Program-made: the position numbers and the translations under genes | NCBI GenBank assembly: GCA_013112685.1 | Contig: JABFGC010000002.1 | Span: 2,924,902 to 2,988,901 of the forward strand | From: Chloroflexota bacterium | GTDB taxonomy: Bacteria; Chloroflexota; Anaerolineae; Anaerolineales; Villigracilaceae | Direction of reading: 5' to 3' | Length of the DNA: 64,000 nt | Part shown: positions 16,013-24,104 of the stretch, piece by piece | Layout: every line of letters starts with the position of its first letter | Numbering within the stretch: the first letter of the stretch is position 1 | The notes under the pieces: model-generated | Told to the model about the DNA's origin: nothing | The model's database searches: none | The model's input: only the letters and a program-made list of their open reading frames with translations

Positions 16013-16846
16013 ATGAGTATTTCAGGTCTCCAATATGGTGACTTTTTGGGGAATATTCCTTATGTCCGTTGGGGGACGGGTAAGAAGACAATGATTCTAT
16101 TTCCAGGGGGACCTGGGAATACCGTTCCCAGCAGGTTTATGATCCAGAACTTTTATCGTGAATATGATCCTTTCACGGAAGAATATTCAATCTACTTCGT
16201 TTCCCGTAAGAAAGGACAACCAAAAGGATATTCGACAAGGGATATGTCGAACGATTATGCAGAGGTAATCAAGCATGATTTTAGTGGTCATGTTGATATC
16301 ATTATAGGCACTTCAATGGGCGGCATGATTGCCCAACATTTTGCGGCAGATTATCCACAGTTATTTGACCACATCGTTATTGCGATTGCAGCACACAAGA
16401 TGAGTGATATTGGTAAAAAAATCGATTACAAGTTTGCCCAATTATTGAGTCAAGGAAAAACGAGAAGTGCGACTGCCACGATTGTAGACGCTCTTTACCC
16501 CCCTGACATCACAAGATATTTATACAAGGTTATGTTCTGGCTTATGGGAGGTATATTGATAGGTCAAATGCATGAGACTTACAAGAATGATGTTATGGTC
16601 GAAGCACAGGCGGAATTAGACCATGAATCAAGAGATAGCCTGACTAGAATTCAAATTCCGATTCTGATAATTTGTGGTACTGCGGATGTGTACTTTCCCA
16701 GAGAGTACGTAGAAGAAACGGCAAATTTGGTCAATGGGTCAAGCCTGAAATTATACGAAGGCAAAGGTCACATGGGCGCATTGGAAGATGAAGCATTCGC
16801 AAAAGATATATTTGAATTCATCGGTCAGGAAAGGAGCAGAAAATGA
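16013..16846 (+). CDS. Alpha/beta hydrolase (cassette gene 4a)
   Basis: The 277-residue protein has an alpha/beta-hydrolase fold: oxyanion-loop FPGGPGN, nucleophile elbow GTSMGG (Ser within GxSxG), an acid residue in ICGTADVYFP and the catalytic His in GKGHMG. Substrate unknown; esterase, lactonase or haloperoxidase-like chemistry are possible. It overlaps the next gene by 4 nt (ATGA), so this cassette carries two co-translated genes. It is AT-rich compared with the flanking core genome. Confidence 0.88.
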   Translation: MSISGLQYGDFLGNIPYVRWGTGKKTMILFPGGPGNTVPSRFMIQNFYREYDPFTEEYSIYFVSRKKGQPKGYSTRDMSNDYAEVIKHDFSGHVDIIIGTSMGGMIAQHFAADYPQLFDHIVIAIAAHKMSDIGKKIDYKFAQLLSQGKTRSATATIVDALYPPDITRYLYKVMFWLMGGILIGQMHETYKNDVMVEAQAELDHESRDSLTRIQIPILIICGTADVYFPREYVEETANLVNGSSLKLYEGKGHMGALEDEAFAKDIFEFIGQERSRK

Positions 16847-17274
16847 AAGAACTTCGCACAGAAATCGAGATTCAGGCAACGCCAGATAAAGTATGGCAAG
16901 TCTTAACGAGTCTCGACAAGTATCCAGAGTGGAATCCATTTATCCACCATGCGATTGGAAAAGCAAAGGTGGGCGAAAAAGTGGACATCACTTTTAAGTC
17001 AGGGTCAAAAGAGATGATGTTGCATTGCACTGTCGTCAAGGTAGAGCCCAACAAAGAATTACGCTGGAAATATCATGTCGCTCTACCAATTCTATTCAGT
17101 GGTGAACATAGTTTCATCATTGAACAAGTTGAAAGCAACAAGATTCGCTTCATTGATCGAGAAATATTCAATGGCTTACTTGTTTCATCGCAAGCAAAAG
17201 ATATTGACACCAATTCAAAGCAGGGTTTTGAAGCGATGGATAAGGCACTGAAAGCAAGAGCAGAGCAAAATTAG
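16843..17274 (+). CDS. SRPBCC family protein (cassette gene 4b)
   Basis: A 143-residue START/Bet v1-like (SRPBCC) domain protein. It opens with the usual strand-helix pattern (EIEIQATPDKVWQVLTSLDK), then YPEWNPFI, and ends with a long amphipathic helix (GFEAMDKALKARAEQ). These fold into a hydrophobic ligand pocket. It overlaps the hydrolase gene by 4 nt, suggesting a shared hydrophobic substrate. Followed by the left half of an attC-like site. Confidence 0.88.
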   Translation: MKELRTEIEIQATPDKVWQVLTSLDKYPEWNPFIHHAIGKAKVGEKVDITFKSGSKEMMLHCTVVKVEPNKELRWKYHVALPILFSGEHSFIIEQVESNKIRFIDREIFNGLLVSSQAKDIDTNSKQGFEAMDKALKARAEQN

Positions 17275-17308
17275 TTTTTCAGTTTCTTGTTTTGTGCAAT
17301 CAGCCGCC

Positions 17309-17345
17309 GCCCAACACAGCGTGCACAGATGAAGTGGGAAGTCAA
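17309..17345 (+). repeat. attC-like site 4, left half only
   Basis: GCCCAAC (17309-17315) followed by ACAGCGTGCA matches the left arms of sites 3 and 6. No matching right half follows before the small ORF at 17467, so the site is truncated or disrupted. Confidence 0.55.
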
Positions 17346-17466
17346 GGGCGCCGCAAAAAGAAGGTAGAACGGGGCGCAAGGGAGCAAAAAAACAGCAATA
17401 CCTCCCCACCACTTTTACAAAGCTGCGCAAAAGTGTTGACAAGGGTTGTATAATGATTTTGGAGCG

Positions 17467-17625
17467 ATGAGCCCGCAAAACCTTTTCAAGGTCTCCGCAA
17501 GCGGAGTTAACTATTTGGGACGTCGCTCCTTCCTTATTAGCCCAGAGGGTGGCAATGGGATCGGCTTCTTCGAACCCCAAGAGATACCTGTCGACCTTAC
17601 GGACATCGTGGAAAAAGTTGAGTAG
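17467..17625 (+). CDS. Possible small protein (52 aa)
   Basis: An ATG directly after GGAGCG opens 52 codons (MSPQNLFKVSASGVNY...DLTDIVEKVE) ending TAG. A TTGACA and a TATAAT occur just upstream (17436-17454) but only 7 nt apart, so they do not form a standard pair. A diverged copy of the last ten codons follows (17635-17670; DNLADIIESTE). The 5' part is also palindromic (CTCCGCAAGCGGAG). It could be a short cassette gene or a remnant; no family recognised. Confidence 0.35.
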   Translation: MSPQNLFKVSASGVNYLGRRSFLISPEGGNGIGFFEPQEIPVDLTDIVEKVE

Positions 17626-17816
17626 TGATAACCAGATAACCTTGCAGACATCATAGAATCAACTGAAAAAAGATTTGAGATCATTTTGATTATGCAATAC
17701 CGAGTCTCAGAAAACGCAAATTTAGTGCTTGATTTGCAAGTTTTTCAGAATTTTATCGCTAAAACGTGTTTGGGCGGCGCAAAAAATAAGTTTTTGGTAG
17801 CACTCTTTAACGTTAA

Positions 17817-17912
17817 TCATTCTACGATGTGCTCAAGGTTTCACCCATTAGCGATTTACCTTTGGCACTAAAACATTTTTTCTACTTTCGATTCCACGAT
17901 GTTCTCAAGGTT
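17817..17912. repeat. Direct repeats at the IS110 element's distal end
   Basis: Two copies of a roughly 22-nt word containing ACGATGTKCTCAAGGTT lie at about 17818-17840 and 17890-17912. The second overlaps the end of the transposase gene. They may mark the IS boundary or its target. Confidence 0.45.
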
Positions 17913-19063
17913 GACAGATACCGGTTAGCTCACTTCCCAGCCCTAAAGCATCCATGCGTATCCGTGCAAACTGCGCTGCCGTTTGTCTTTTAGGTCGATT
18001 TGCCTTTCCAACTGCATAGGCAAATTTCAACATCTTTTGTGCCACTGCTTTCGGCTCGGCATATTGATCTACCTTGCCTTGTAGCACGTACCAAACGGTA
18101 ACCAATAGCTTCCGTGCAATTGCCACAATCGCTCTGTTGTAACCTATCCGCGGTTGCAGTCGTGCCAGTTCTACCTTCCAATGCGGATGGCTGTTCGCCA
18201 CGACATGCGCCGCTTCCACCATTGCCACACGCAGGTCTCGCCTACCCGCTTTGGTCATCTTGCCCGTATGCGTGGTCATTCCGCTGTCGTGTACCCGCGT
18301 TCCCATTCCCGCATACCCAACCAAATGTTTTGCATCTCCAAAGCGCTGGATGTCGCCAATCGCAGCATACACTGTCACTGCTGTGATCACTCCAAATCCC
18401 GCAATATGCAACAGACGACCGATCTCTTCGTTCTCCGCCGCAATGCCTGTCATCTCTTTCTCGATACGCGCTTCCTGCTGCTCTGCAAATTGCAGTGTCG
18501 CCAGATCGCTTTGCAGGTTCATCTTTTCTAGCTCCCCAGTGTCAATGCCTGCCACCAGCCATTGTTCGTCTTCGCAAACGGATTGCCTGCTGGCGGTTTC
18601 AGGTGATGTCGCTGGACCACTGCGTGCAGTCGATTCTTTGCCTGTGTTGCCAGATGCGTCATCTTTTGGCGCTGTGCCACCAACCCGCGCAGTTCCCGTA
18701 CTTCCCGGGCGGCACCCAGATCCCCACCAGTAATCCTTTCGCTAACAACCGCGCCAAGATCGAGACCGCGATCTTGTCCGTCATTACTTGCGATCTTGTG
18801 ATCAATGCTACATGTGGCGGATGCACTACCATCACCGATCCAGCATGCTCTACAAGTTCATCATACAGCTGCCAGGTGTTGGTCGTCATTTCCAGCGCCA
18901 CTTCATCCTGCTTCGTTAGATTCTTTTCCATCCAACTCTCCAGGTTCAGCAGTTCCACCCTTCGTGCAGACATGACCACTTCCAAGTTTTCATCCACCCC
19001 CAATGCGATCAGGTAATGCTTATGCACATCCAGTCCAATATACCGTTTTCCATTTCCATTCAT
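17905..19063 (-). pseudogene. IS110-family transposase, broken by two frameshifts
   Basis: The N-terminal part (ATG at 19063; YIGLDVHKHYLIALGV) is the DEDD/RuvC-like domain of IS110 transposases. The C-terminal part contains the transposase_20 region (LLHIAGFGVITAVTVYAAIG; KHLVGYAGMG; MTKAGRRDLR). Frames change near 18700 and near 18552, with a coding middle piece (REVRELRGLVAQRQ). The shifts may be sequencing errors, as elsewhere in this window, or real decay. It sits opposite to the cassette genes, inside the array. IS110 elements have no classical terminal inverted repeats. Confidence 0.85.
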
Positions 19064-19104
19064 AGGGGTATACTCCTGATAATTCTGGCACACACGCCAG
19101 ACTA

Positions 19105-19340
19105 GGTCGGGCACGTTTCTTTTTTAGGGCCGCTGAATCACACACAGATGCGAGCCTGGGGCATAGTTTGCCCTTCTCAGTTAAGCGGATCCGAACGGGC
19201 AGTCAAACACCTGAGCGGGCTTGTTCTGGTTCTTCTTTGAACTTCCCATGCACGCTTCGACTGGGCCCCTTACGCGGCGTTCCCGGGTACGCGTTCCCGT
19301 TCACCAAACAAACGGAGCATATCCAAAAACGTGCCCGACC
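19105..19340. mobile_element. Noncoding element with 14-bp perfect terminal inverted repeats beside IS110
   Basis: GGTCGGGCACGTTT (19105-19118) is repeated inverted as AAACGTGCCCGACC (19327-19340), enclosing 208 noncoding bases. It lies directly upstream of the transposase start, where IS110-group elements carry their bridge RNA template. It could be the IS left end or a separate MITE-like insertion; the sequence alone does not decide. Confidence 0.5.
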
Positions 19341-19365
19341 GCAACCCTTGCGGATCGCGCTTTCA

Positions 19366-19485
19366 TGCTAACACCTGACGCTGGGGATTCTGCGCAAATC
19401 CCAAGCAGTTCTCTACGCCTTATCCTTTTTCTGGTTGGACGGCTTCGCCGTCCCCGCCCCAAGCGGGTAACGCGAGCCGTTGGGC
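19366..19485 (+). repeat. attC-like site 5
   Basis: Left core TGCTAAC (19366-19372, one mismatch to RYYYAAC) and right core GTTGGGC (19479-19485), with the shared GGGGATTCTGCGC and AAGCGGGTAACGCGAGCC words and an internal hairpin (GGACGGCTTCGCCGTCC). Confidence 0.7.
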
Positions 19486-19527
19486 GCACCCTTCCAAATC
19501 AAAGCAGGGATTTCCAGAGGTGAACGC

Positions 19528-20211
19528 GTGAGAATAACAACACCCACAAGATATTTTTTGTTTAGCCTTCCGATATTGCTCCTTTTCAGCACGGCTTTCG
19601 TATTCGTTTCCCTGTCGCAACGGTTTAGCAAAGAATTAAGTTATGTGGTGGGGTTTCTTTTCTATGATGGTTTCTGGTGTCTTATGATTCCGTATCTCAT
19701 TTTGGGAAAAGATAATTTTCTTTCGGTGTTCAAAGAAGATACTTCTTTATTTAGAAAAGAAAATTGGTGGCTTGTGCTTCTCTTACTCTCAACCACCATT
19801 GGGGCTTTCGGTATGCTTTTGAGGCACAATATCGCCAACACTCCTCGTATGCTTATCGTCACTTCGATACCTGTTGCAATCATTACAGGCACATGCGAAG
19901 AAATTCTTTGGAGGGGTTTGTACACAAAAGTCTTTCCAAAGCAAGTTGTATCAGGATTGATATATCCCACAATTGGTTTTGCGGTCTGGCATCTATCGCC
20001 ACAACTTATATATCCTGCTACAATGCCTGGTGGAATGTTCGCGTTTGCAGGATTGACCTTTTTTCTTGGGTTATGCTATGGTTTAGTTGCTTATAAAACT
20101 GGCTCTTGTAGATGGACAGCCATATCTCATAGCCTAAATGGCGTCTTAGATTTTGGTGGAGCACTTGCACCAGCCGTCTTGGCTCTTATCTTTTCAAGTG
20201 CCTTACGATGA
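19528..20211 (+). CDS. CPBP family intramembrane protease (cassette gene 5)
   Basis: A 227-residue multi-helix membrane protein with the CPBP/Abi signature: the glutamate pair and arginine in CEEILWRGLYT, the FAVWHL histidine motif, and SHSLNG near the end. CPBP proteins are metal-dependent intramembrane proteases related to Rce1 and to bacteriocin-immunity proteins. A GTG start at 19528 preceded by GAGGTG is preferred over upstream codons inside attC site 5. It is AT-rich and flanked by attC-like sites 5 and 6. Confidence 0.88.
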   Translation: MRITTPTRYFLFSLPILLLFSTAFVFVSLSQRFSKELSYVVGFLFYDGFWCLMIPYLILGKDNFLSVFKEDTSLFRKENWWLVLLLLSTTIGAFGMLLRHNIANTPRMLIVTSIPVAIITGTCEEILWRGLYTKVFPKQVVSGLIYPTIGFAVWHLSPQLIYPATMPGGMFAFAGLTFFLGLCYGLVAYKTGSCRWTAISHSLNGVLDFGGALAPAVLALIFSSALR

Positions 20212-20218
20212 AAAGTGC

Positions 20219-20349
20219 GCCCAACACAGCGCGCAGCGGACAGCAGGGACTCGGCGCGTTATTTGGGCATTTTGCGTAGCTTCGGGCTTTTCCCGTTTCG
20301 GTGGCGAGTCCACGCTCCCACCCCAAGCGGGTAACGCCAGCCGTTCGGC
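20219..20349 (+). repeat. attC-like site 6
   Basis: Left core GCCCAAC (20219-20225, perfect RYYYAAC) and right core GTTCGGC (20343-20349, one mismatch), 131 bp, with the shared GAGTCCACGC and AAGCGGGTAACGCCAGCC words. Confidence 0.75.
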
Positions 20350-20479
20350 GGCTGGTTCAACAGGAATATATCCTGCATAAATCTGATATGTTGGTTGTGA
20401 AAGAGCATCTGCTCACCCATAGCATTCTTCCCAAAAGTCAAGAACGCCGTTGAAGCCAATCGCCCTTAAAGGAGTAGCC

Positions 20480-20923
20480 ATGAACAAGCCTAACCAATCG
20501 ATTACAGGAATTGCTGAAGTAGCGTTGCGTGTCCACGACCTTGATCTGATGAGAAGATTTTACGAACAAGTGATAGGTCTTGAAGTTCTACGAGAAATCA
20601 AAGATAGCAATGGCGCAATTATATTTTATGCCGCCGGTCCAGGGAATGACCACCTGGCGCTTTTCGAAGAGAAATGGATAGATTGGTTCACGCGAGATAA
20701 ATCTCCTCAAATCGACCCGAAGCTGACTACCCTTTCTCATTTTGCAATCAGGATTGCACTGGATGATTTTGAGTCTGAGAAGAAACGGATAGAGCAACTC
20801 GGCATTGAGATCGTACATTCAAATACATCGAGTTGGCTGCACTGTCGGATGTTTTACTTTTTCGATCCCGAAGGGAACTTGATCGAGTTCAACAGTCATG
20901 ATGAGAGTATACGGTACAGGTGA
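20480..20923 (+). CDS. VOC (glyoxalase/bleomycin resistance-type) protein (cassette gene 6)
   Basis: A 147-residue two-module vicinal oxygen chelate protein: strand AEVALRVHDLDLMRRFYEQV, DHLALFE, the second-module histidine in LSHFAIRI, and the terminal glutamate in DPEGNLIEFN. These residues resemble the metal ligands of VOC enzymes and of antibiotic-binding dioxygenase-like proteins. AAAGGAG precedes the ATG. It is the last gene of the array; no attC site is seen downstream. Confidence 0.88.
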   Translation: MNKPNQSITGIAEVALRVHDLDLMRRFYEQVIGLEVLREIKDSNGAIIFYAAGPGNDHLALFEEKWIDWFTRDKSPQIDPKLTTLSHFAIRIALDDFESEKKRIEQLGIEIVHSNTSSWLHCRMFYFFDPEGNLIEFNSHDESIRYR

Positions 20924-21106
20924 GCGACGAAAGGACGACGCCCCGATTTTTCCTGTCGCTTCCATTATTCGGGCATGAACGGCACGGCATTCACTTGGAA
21001 TAGCATCCTAAACGGGGTCGTGTACATCGCCTGGCAAGTCATCTTATCGAAAAGTGACTCGCCAATACTTGCCATTGGCACGTCCCGTGCAAAATAAAGT
21101 CATTAA

Positions 21107-21175
21107 GGAATTGAAAATTTTGGCATTCAGGCAATAACTCCCAAAGAGTTTCTGAAACTGACAGGTGAAATATGA
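21107..21175 (+). pseudogene. C-terminal remnant of a PIN-type toxin
   Basis: Twenty-two codons ending TGA (FGIQAITPKEFLKLTGEI) match the usual C-terminus of PIN-family toxins of HicB/RHH-linked pairs. A stop lies directly upstream in frame and no PIN catalytic segment is present. The TGA overlaps the ATG of the antitoxin-like gene by 4 nt, the normal toxin-antitoxin junction. The rest of 20924-21106 shows no gene. Confidence 0.5.
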
Positions 21176-21408
21176 GCACATTAAGATTAAGGCTTCCCGA
21201 GTCGCTTCACAAATACGCTCGTGAAATGGCAGAAAAAGAAAATATTTCCATCAATCAACTCATTACTTTGGCGTTGGCGGAAAAATTATCGGCATTAGGC
21301 GCGGAAGATTATCTAGAAATGCGGGCGAAGCGCGGAAGCAAAGCGAAGTTCTTGAAAGCCATGTCGAAGGTTCCAAAAGTCGAACCGCCAGATTATGACC
21401 GCCTATAA
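21172..21408 (+). CDS. HicB/RHH-like antitoxin, orphan
   Basis: A 78-residue protein with a ribbon-helix-helix N-terminus (LRLRLPESLHKYAREMAEKE, SINQLITLALAEKL) and an acidic/basic tail that would wrap around a toxin. The upstream toxin appears reduced to a 22-codon remnant, so it is probably an orphan antitoxin. It ends before the convergent rplL terminator. Confidence 0.75.
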   Translation: MSTLRLRLPESLHKYAREMAEKENISINQLITLALAEKLSALGAEDYLEMRAKRGSKAKFLKAMSKVPKVEPPDYDRL

Positions 21409-21466
21409 ATAGCAGGCAGGTCTTAAGGTCAAAAGCGCGCCACCGGTAAACAGCAACCCTTAATTC

Positions 21467-21500
21467 AAAAAAGGATGGCTCTCGCGAACCATCCTTTTTT
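21467..21500 (-). terminator. Terminator of the rplK-rplL operon
   Basis: A 12-bp stem (AAAAAAGGATGG with CCATCCTTTTTT) and 10-nt loop, with T runs on both strands. It lies 17 nt beyond the rplL stop and could also end the antitoxin transcript. Confidence 0.9.
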
Positions 21501-21517
21501 TGCGTATTCGAAGCAAA

Positions 21518-21904
21518 TTACTCCATCACGACCTGGGCGCCGGCTTCTTCGAGTTTCTTCTTGGCGTCCATCGCGGCGTCCTTGCCCACGCCGGTGAGGA
21601 CCTTGGACCCGGCGGTTTCCGCCATCGTCTTGGCTTCGCCGAGACCGAGGCTGGTCAACTGGCGGATGACCTTGATGACGTCAATCTTCTTCGCGCCCGC
21701 ATCCTTGATGACCACATCGAACTCGGTCTTCTCTTCAACGGGTTCGGCGGAAGCGGCGGCGGCGCCACCGGCGGCAGCGGCAACAGCCACCGGAGCGGCG
21801 GCGGACACGCCCCACTTCTCTTCGAGTTTCTTCACGAGGTCAGCCGCCTCGAGGACGGAAAGAGTGGAAAGTTCTTCTACGAGTTTTTCGAGCTTGTCGG
21901 ACAT
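21518..21904 (-). CDS. rplL: 50S ribosomal protein L7/L12
   Basis: A 128-residue protein with the N-terminal dimerisation helix (LVEELSTLSVLEAADLVKKL), an Ala/Val-rich hinge and the C-terminal factor-binding domain (KIDVIKVIRQLTSLGLGEAK). It is the multicopy stalk protein that recruits translational GTPases. It is the last gene of the operon, 101 nt after rplJ, with a palindrome between them. Confidence 0.97.
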   Translation of the reverse strand: MSDKLEKLVEELSTLSVLEAADLVKKLEEKWGVSAAAPVAVAAAAGGAAAASAEPVEEKTEFDVVIKDAGAKKIDVIKVIRQLTSLGLGEAKTMAETAGSKVLTGVGKDAAMDAKKKLEEAGAQVVME

Positions 21905-21960
21905 TGGTTAACTCCTTACGAGGTAATAGATTGGTTTATTTTCGATTTATTTGCCAGTTT

Positions 21961-21998
21961 ACCTGTATACCTGTGTACTTGTGTACATGTATACAGGT
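21961..21998. repeat. Inverted repeat between rplJ and rplL
   Basis: A perfect 10-bp inverted repeat (ACCTGTATAC ... GTATACAGGT) with an 18-nt loop that itself repeats GTGTAC. It lies 8 bp after the repaired rplJ stop. No T run follows, so it is not a standard terminator; it may tune rplL translation or RNA processing. Confidence 0.6.
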
Positions 21999-22005
21999 AC
22001 ACAGA

Positions 22006-22543
22006 CTATGCGGCGGCGGGGGAACCGCTCTTCTCCGTGAACGCCTTGACGACAGCCGCCAAACCGCGGGCGGGTTCCGCAATCGTGCGGACGAAGCTTC
22101 CCGGCGGGCGCTTGCAGCACGCCGAGCAGGGTCGCGCGCATGACGGGCAGCGGCGGCATATCGGAGAGCGCCTTCACCTGCGCGGCGGTCAGCGCTTTGC
22201 CAGCCATGAAACCGCCCTTCACCTTGACGAACTCGTTGGCTTTTGTAGCATCGGTCAGCGCCTTGGCGGTGGAAGCGGGGTCTGTAAACGCGAAGGAGAT
22301 CGCAGAGGACTTCACCAACAGTTCCCTGGGGAACTCCATCCCGTTCGCTTCGAACGCGCGGCGCGCAAGCGTATTCTTGACGACGTGAAATTCGCCGCCC
22401 GCTTCACGGATCTTTGCGCGAATGGCATCGAGGGATTTCATGTTCGCGCCGGTGTATTCCACCAGAATGATCGCCTGGCTGCGCTTGACCCAGTCGGAAT
22501 AATGGGCAAGCACCTCTTCCTTGCGTTGCTTTGTAATTGCCAA
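22006..22543 (-). CDS. rplJ: 50S ribosomal protein L10 (one apparent frameshift)
   Basis: The L10 sequence is clear from a TTG start at 22543 (AAGGAGGTG upstream): ILVEYTGANMKSLDAIRAKI and FHVVKNTLARRAF. One extra T near 22095 (AAGCTTCGTCC for AAGCTCGTCC) throws the C-terminus out of frame. Reading across it gives VRTIAEPARGLAAVVKAF... ending at TAG 22006-22008, as expected for the L12-binding helix. An essential gene is unlikely to be truly broken, so a sequencing error is inferred. Confidence 0.94.
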
Positions 22544-22559
22544 AGGGTATTCACCTCCT

Positions 22560-22690
22560 TTCGTGAAAAAAGTCTTTGCCACTCGCAGGGCAAAGACTTT
22601 TCGCATTCCCGAAAGGGAAATATGCTGTCAGTCTTCACCTGAGCAGGAAATTAAGTGGCGCCAAGGCGCCACACCCGCCTTCACTGGCGA
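22560..22690 (-). promoter_or_regulatory. L10 leader-like region with attenuator hairpin
   Basis: Upstream of rplJ the minus-strand transcript contains CCTGCTCAGGTGAAGACTGA and GACAGCA, resembling the kink-turn core of ribosomal L10 leaders. Next comes a 13-bp perfect stem (AAAAGTCTTTGCC with GGCAAAGACTTTT, 22568-22601) with a following T run: a terminator-type hairpin just before the ribosome binding site. L10/L12 autoregulation is known for this operon in other bacteria; the fold here is inferred. Confidence 0.6.
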
Positions 22691-22720
22691 AGTGGTCGTT
22701 TCAGGAATCATCGGATAGGG

Positions 22721-23433
22721 TTATCCGGCTCCTTGCACATGTTCATTGGGGTCGGCTTTCACGCCGGGTCCCATCGTGGTGGTGATCGTGACGCGCTTGA
22801 TGAAGTTGCCCTTCGCACCGGAAGGACGCGCCTTGTTGATGGCATCCATCAACGCCACGTAATTCTCGTATAACTGGTCGGCGGAGAAGGAAGCCTTGCC
22901 GATGGAAACGTGGATGTTATTCGTCTTGTCGAGGCGGAATTCCACGCGCCCCGCCTTGGCTTCCTTGATGGCGCGCTCGATGTCCTGCGCCGCGACGACC
23001 GTGCCAGCCTTCGGGTTCGGCATGAGTCCGCGCGGACCGAGCACGCGCCGAGGCGTCCCACCTTGCCCATCGCATCGGGAGTGGCGATGGCGACGTCGAA
23101 ATCCAACATTCCGCCCTCGATCTTCTTCAGGGATTCGTCATCGTCCGCGACGAAATCCGCACCGGCGGCGCGAGCCGCGGCAGCGCCTTCCGCCTGGGCA
23201 AAGACCAGCACGCGCACGGCCTTACCCAAGCCGTGAGGGAGCACGACCACGTCGCGCAACTGCTGGTCCGCCTGGCGGGAATCGAGCGCAGTGCGCATGT
23301 GAACTTCGACGGTCGCATCGAACTTGGTGATGGTGGTTTCCTTCGCCAGCGCAACCGCCTCGCGCGAAGGATAGACTTTGTCAATGTCAACTTTGGTGAG
23401 AGCCGCCAGATATTTCTTTCCGTGTTTAGCCAT
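22721..23433 (-). CDS. rplA: 50S ribosomal protein L1 (one apparent frameshift)
   Basis: The ATG at 23433 (GGAGG upstream) opens MAKHGKKYLAALTKVD. The first part runs to GKVGRLG, and the rest (VLGPRGLMPNPKAGTV...) is in another frame; one missing C near 23050 explains it. LGPRGLMPNPKAGTV is the L1 signature. Repaired length is about 237 residues, normal for L1. L1 forms the L1 stalk and autoregulates rplK-rplA in many bacteria. Confidence 0.95.
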
Positions 23434-23545
23434 TTTTTCCTCCGTGGTGCAAGCGGGTCTGTGTAGTTTCGTGGTCAAATAGTCCGTTGGTCGAATAGTG
23501 ACCAGGCGACTAAGCGACTAAAAAACCAAACAACCCTCCCACAAA

Positions 23546-23971
23546 TTAGTCGGTAATCGTAATGCCCATCGAGCGGGCTGTGCCTTCGATCTGCTTCATC
23601 GCGCCTTCGAGGTTGATCGCGTTGAGGTCCTTCATTTTCATCTCGGCGATCTCCTTGATCTGCGCGCGGGTCACCTTGCCGACCTTTTCCTTGTTCGGCA
23701 CGCCGGAACCTTTTTCCACCTTTGCGGCTTTACGCAGCAGCACCGCGGCAGGCGGGGTGCGCAGCACGAACGTGAACGAGCCATCGGTATAGATGGTGAT
23801 CTCCGCCGGGAGGATTTCGCCCGGGCGGTTGGACGTGCGCGCGTTGTATTCCTTGCAGAACGCCATGATGTTGATGCCATGGCTTGCCAGCGCGGGACCG
23901 ACCGGGGGCGCGGGGTTTGCCTTGCCAGCCTCGAGCTGGAGACGAACAATTGCTTTCAGTTTCTTTGCCAT
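23546..23971 (-). CDS. rplK: 50S ribosomal protein L11
   Basis: A 141-residue protein with the L11 N-domain (PAPPVGPALASHGINIMAFC) and the RNA-binding C-domain (KMKDLNAINLEGAMKQIEGT; ARSMGITI). It binds the GTPase-associated centre of 23S rRNA. It lies 112 nt before rplA and downstream of nusG in the usual order. Confidence 0.97.
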   Translation of the reverse strand: MAKKLKAIVRLQLEAGKANPAPPVGPALASHGINIMAFCKEYNARTSNRPGEILPAEITIYTDGSFTFVLRTPPAAVLLRKAAKVEKGSGVPNKEKVGKVTRAQIKEIAEMKMKDLNAINLEGAMKQIEGTARSMGITITD

Positions 23972-24024
23972 TTTCTTAAACTCCTAGTGGTTTTAGCGGG
24001 CCATTCTGGGAGACCCTCCCACCA

Positions 24025-24090
24025 AATCAGTGATCAGTAATCAGTGATCAGTAGTCAGTGAAACTGATAACTGATAACCGACGTCTGATG
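24025..24090. repeat. Low-complexity ATCAGT repeat between nusG and rplK
   Basis: Repeated words TCAGTGATCAGT, AATCAGT, AACTGATAACTGATAA and GACTACTG-like units fill the gap. A similar CAGGTATCAGGC...GACACCTGACAC stretch lies at 25200-25245 near rpmG. Function unknown; probably replication-slippage DNA. Confidence 0.6.
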
Positions 24091-24104
24091 ACTGCTTACT
24101 GGTT

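Noticed and set aside
17461..17530. Riboswitch upstream of the cassette region
   Set aside because: The palindromes lie inside a 52-codon ORF and match no riboswitch core I recognise. Left as ORF or unknown RNA.
22655..22672. GTGGCGCCAAGGCGCCAC palindrome as a terminator in the rpl leader
   Set aside because: No T run follows in either direction, and the same word lies inside attC-like site 3, so it is treated as a dispersed palindrome.
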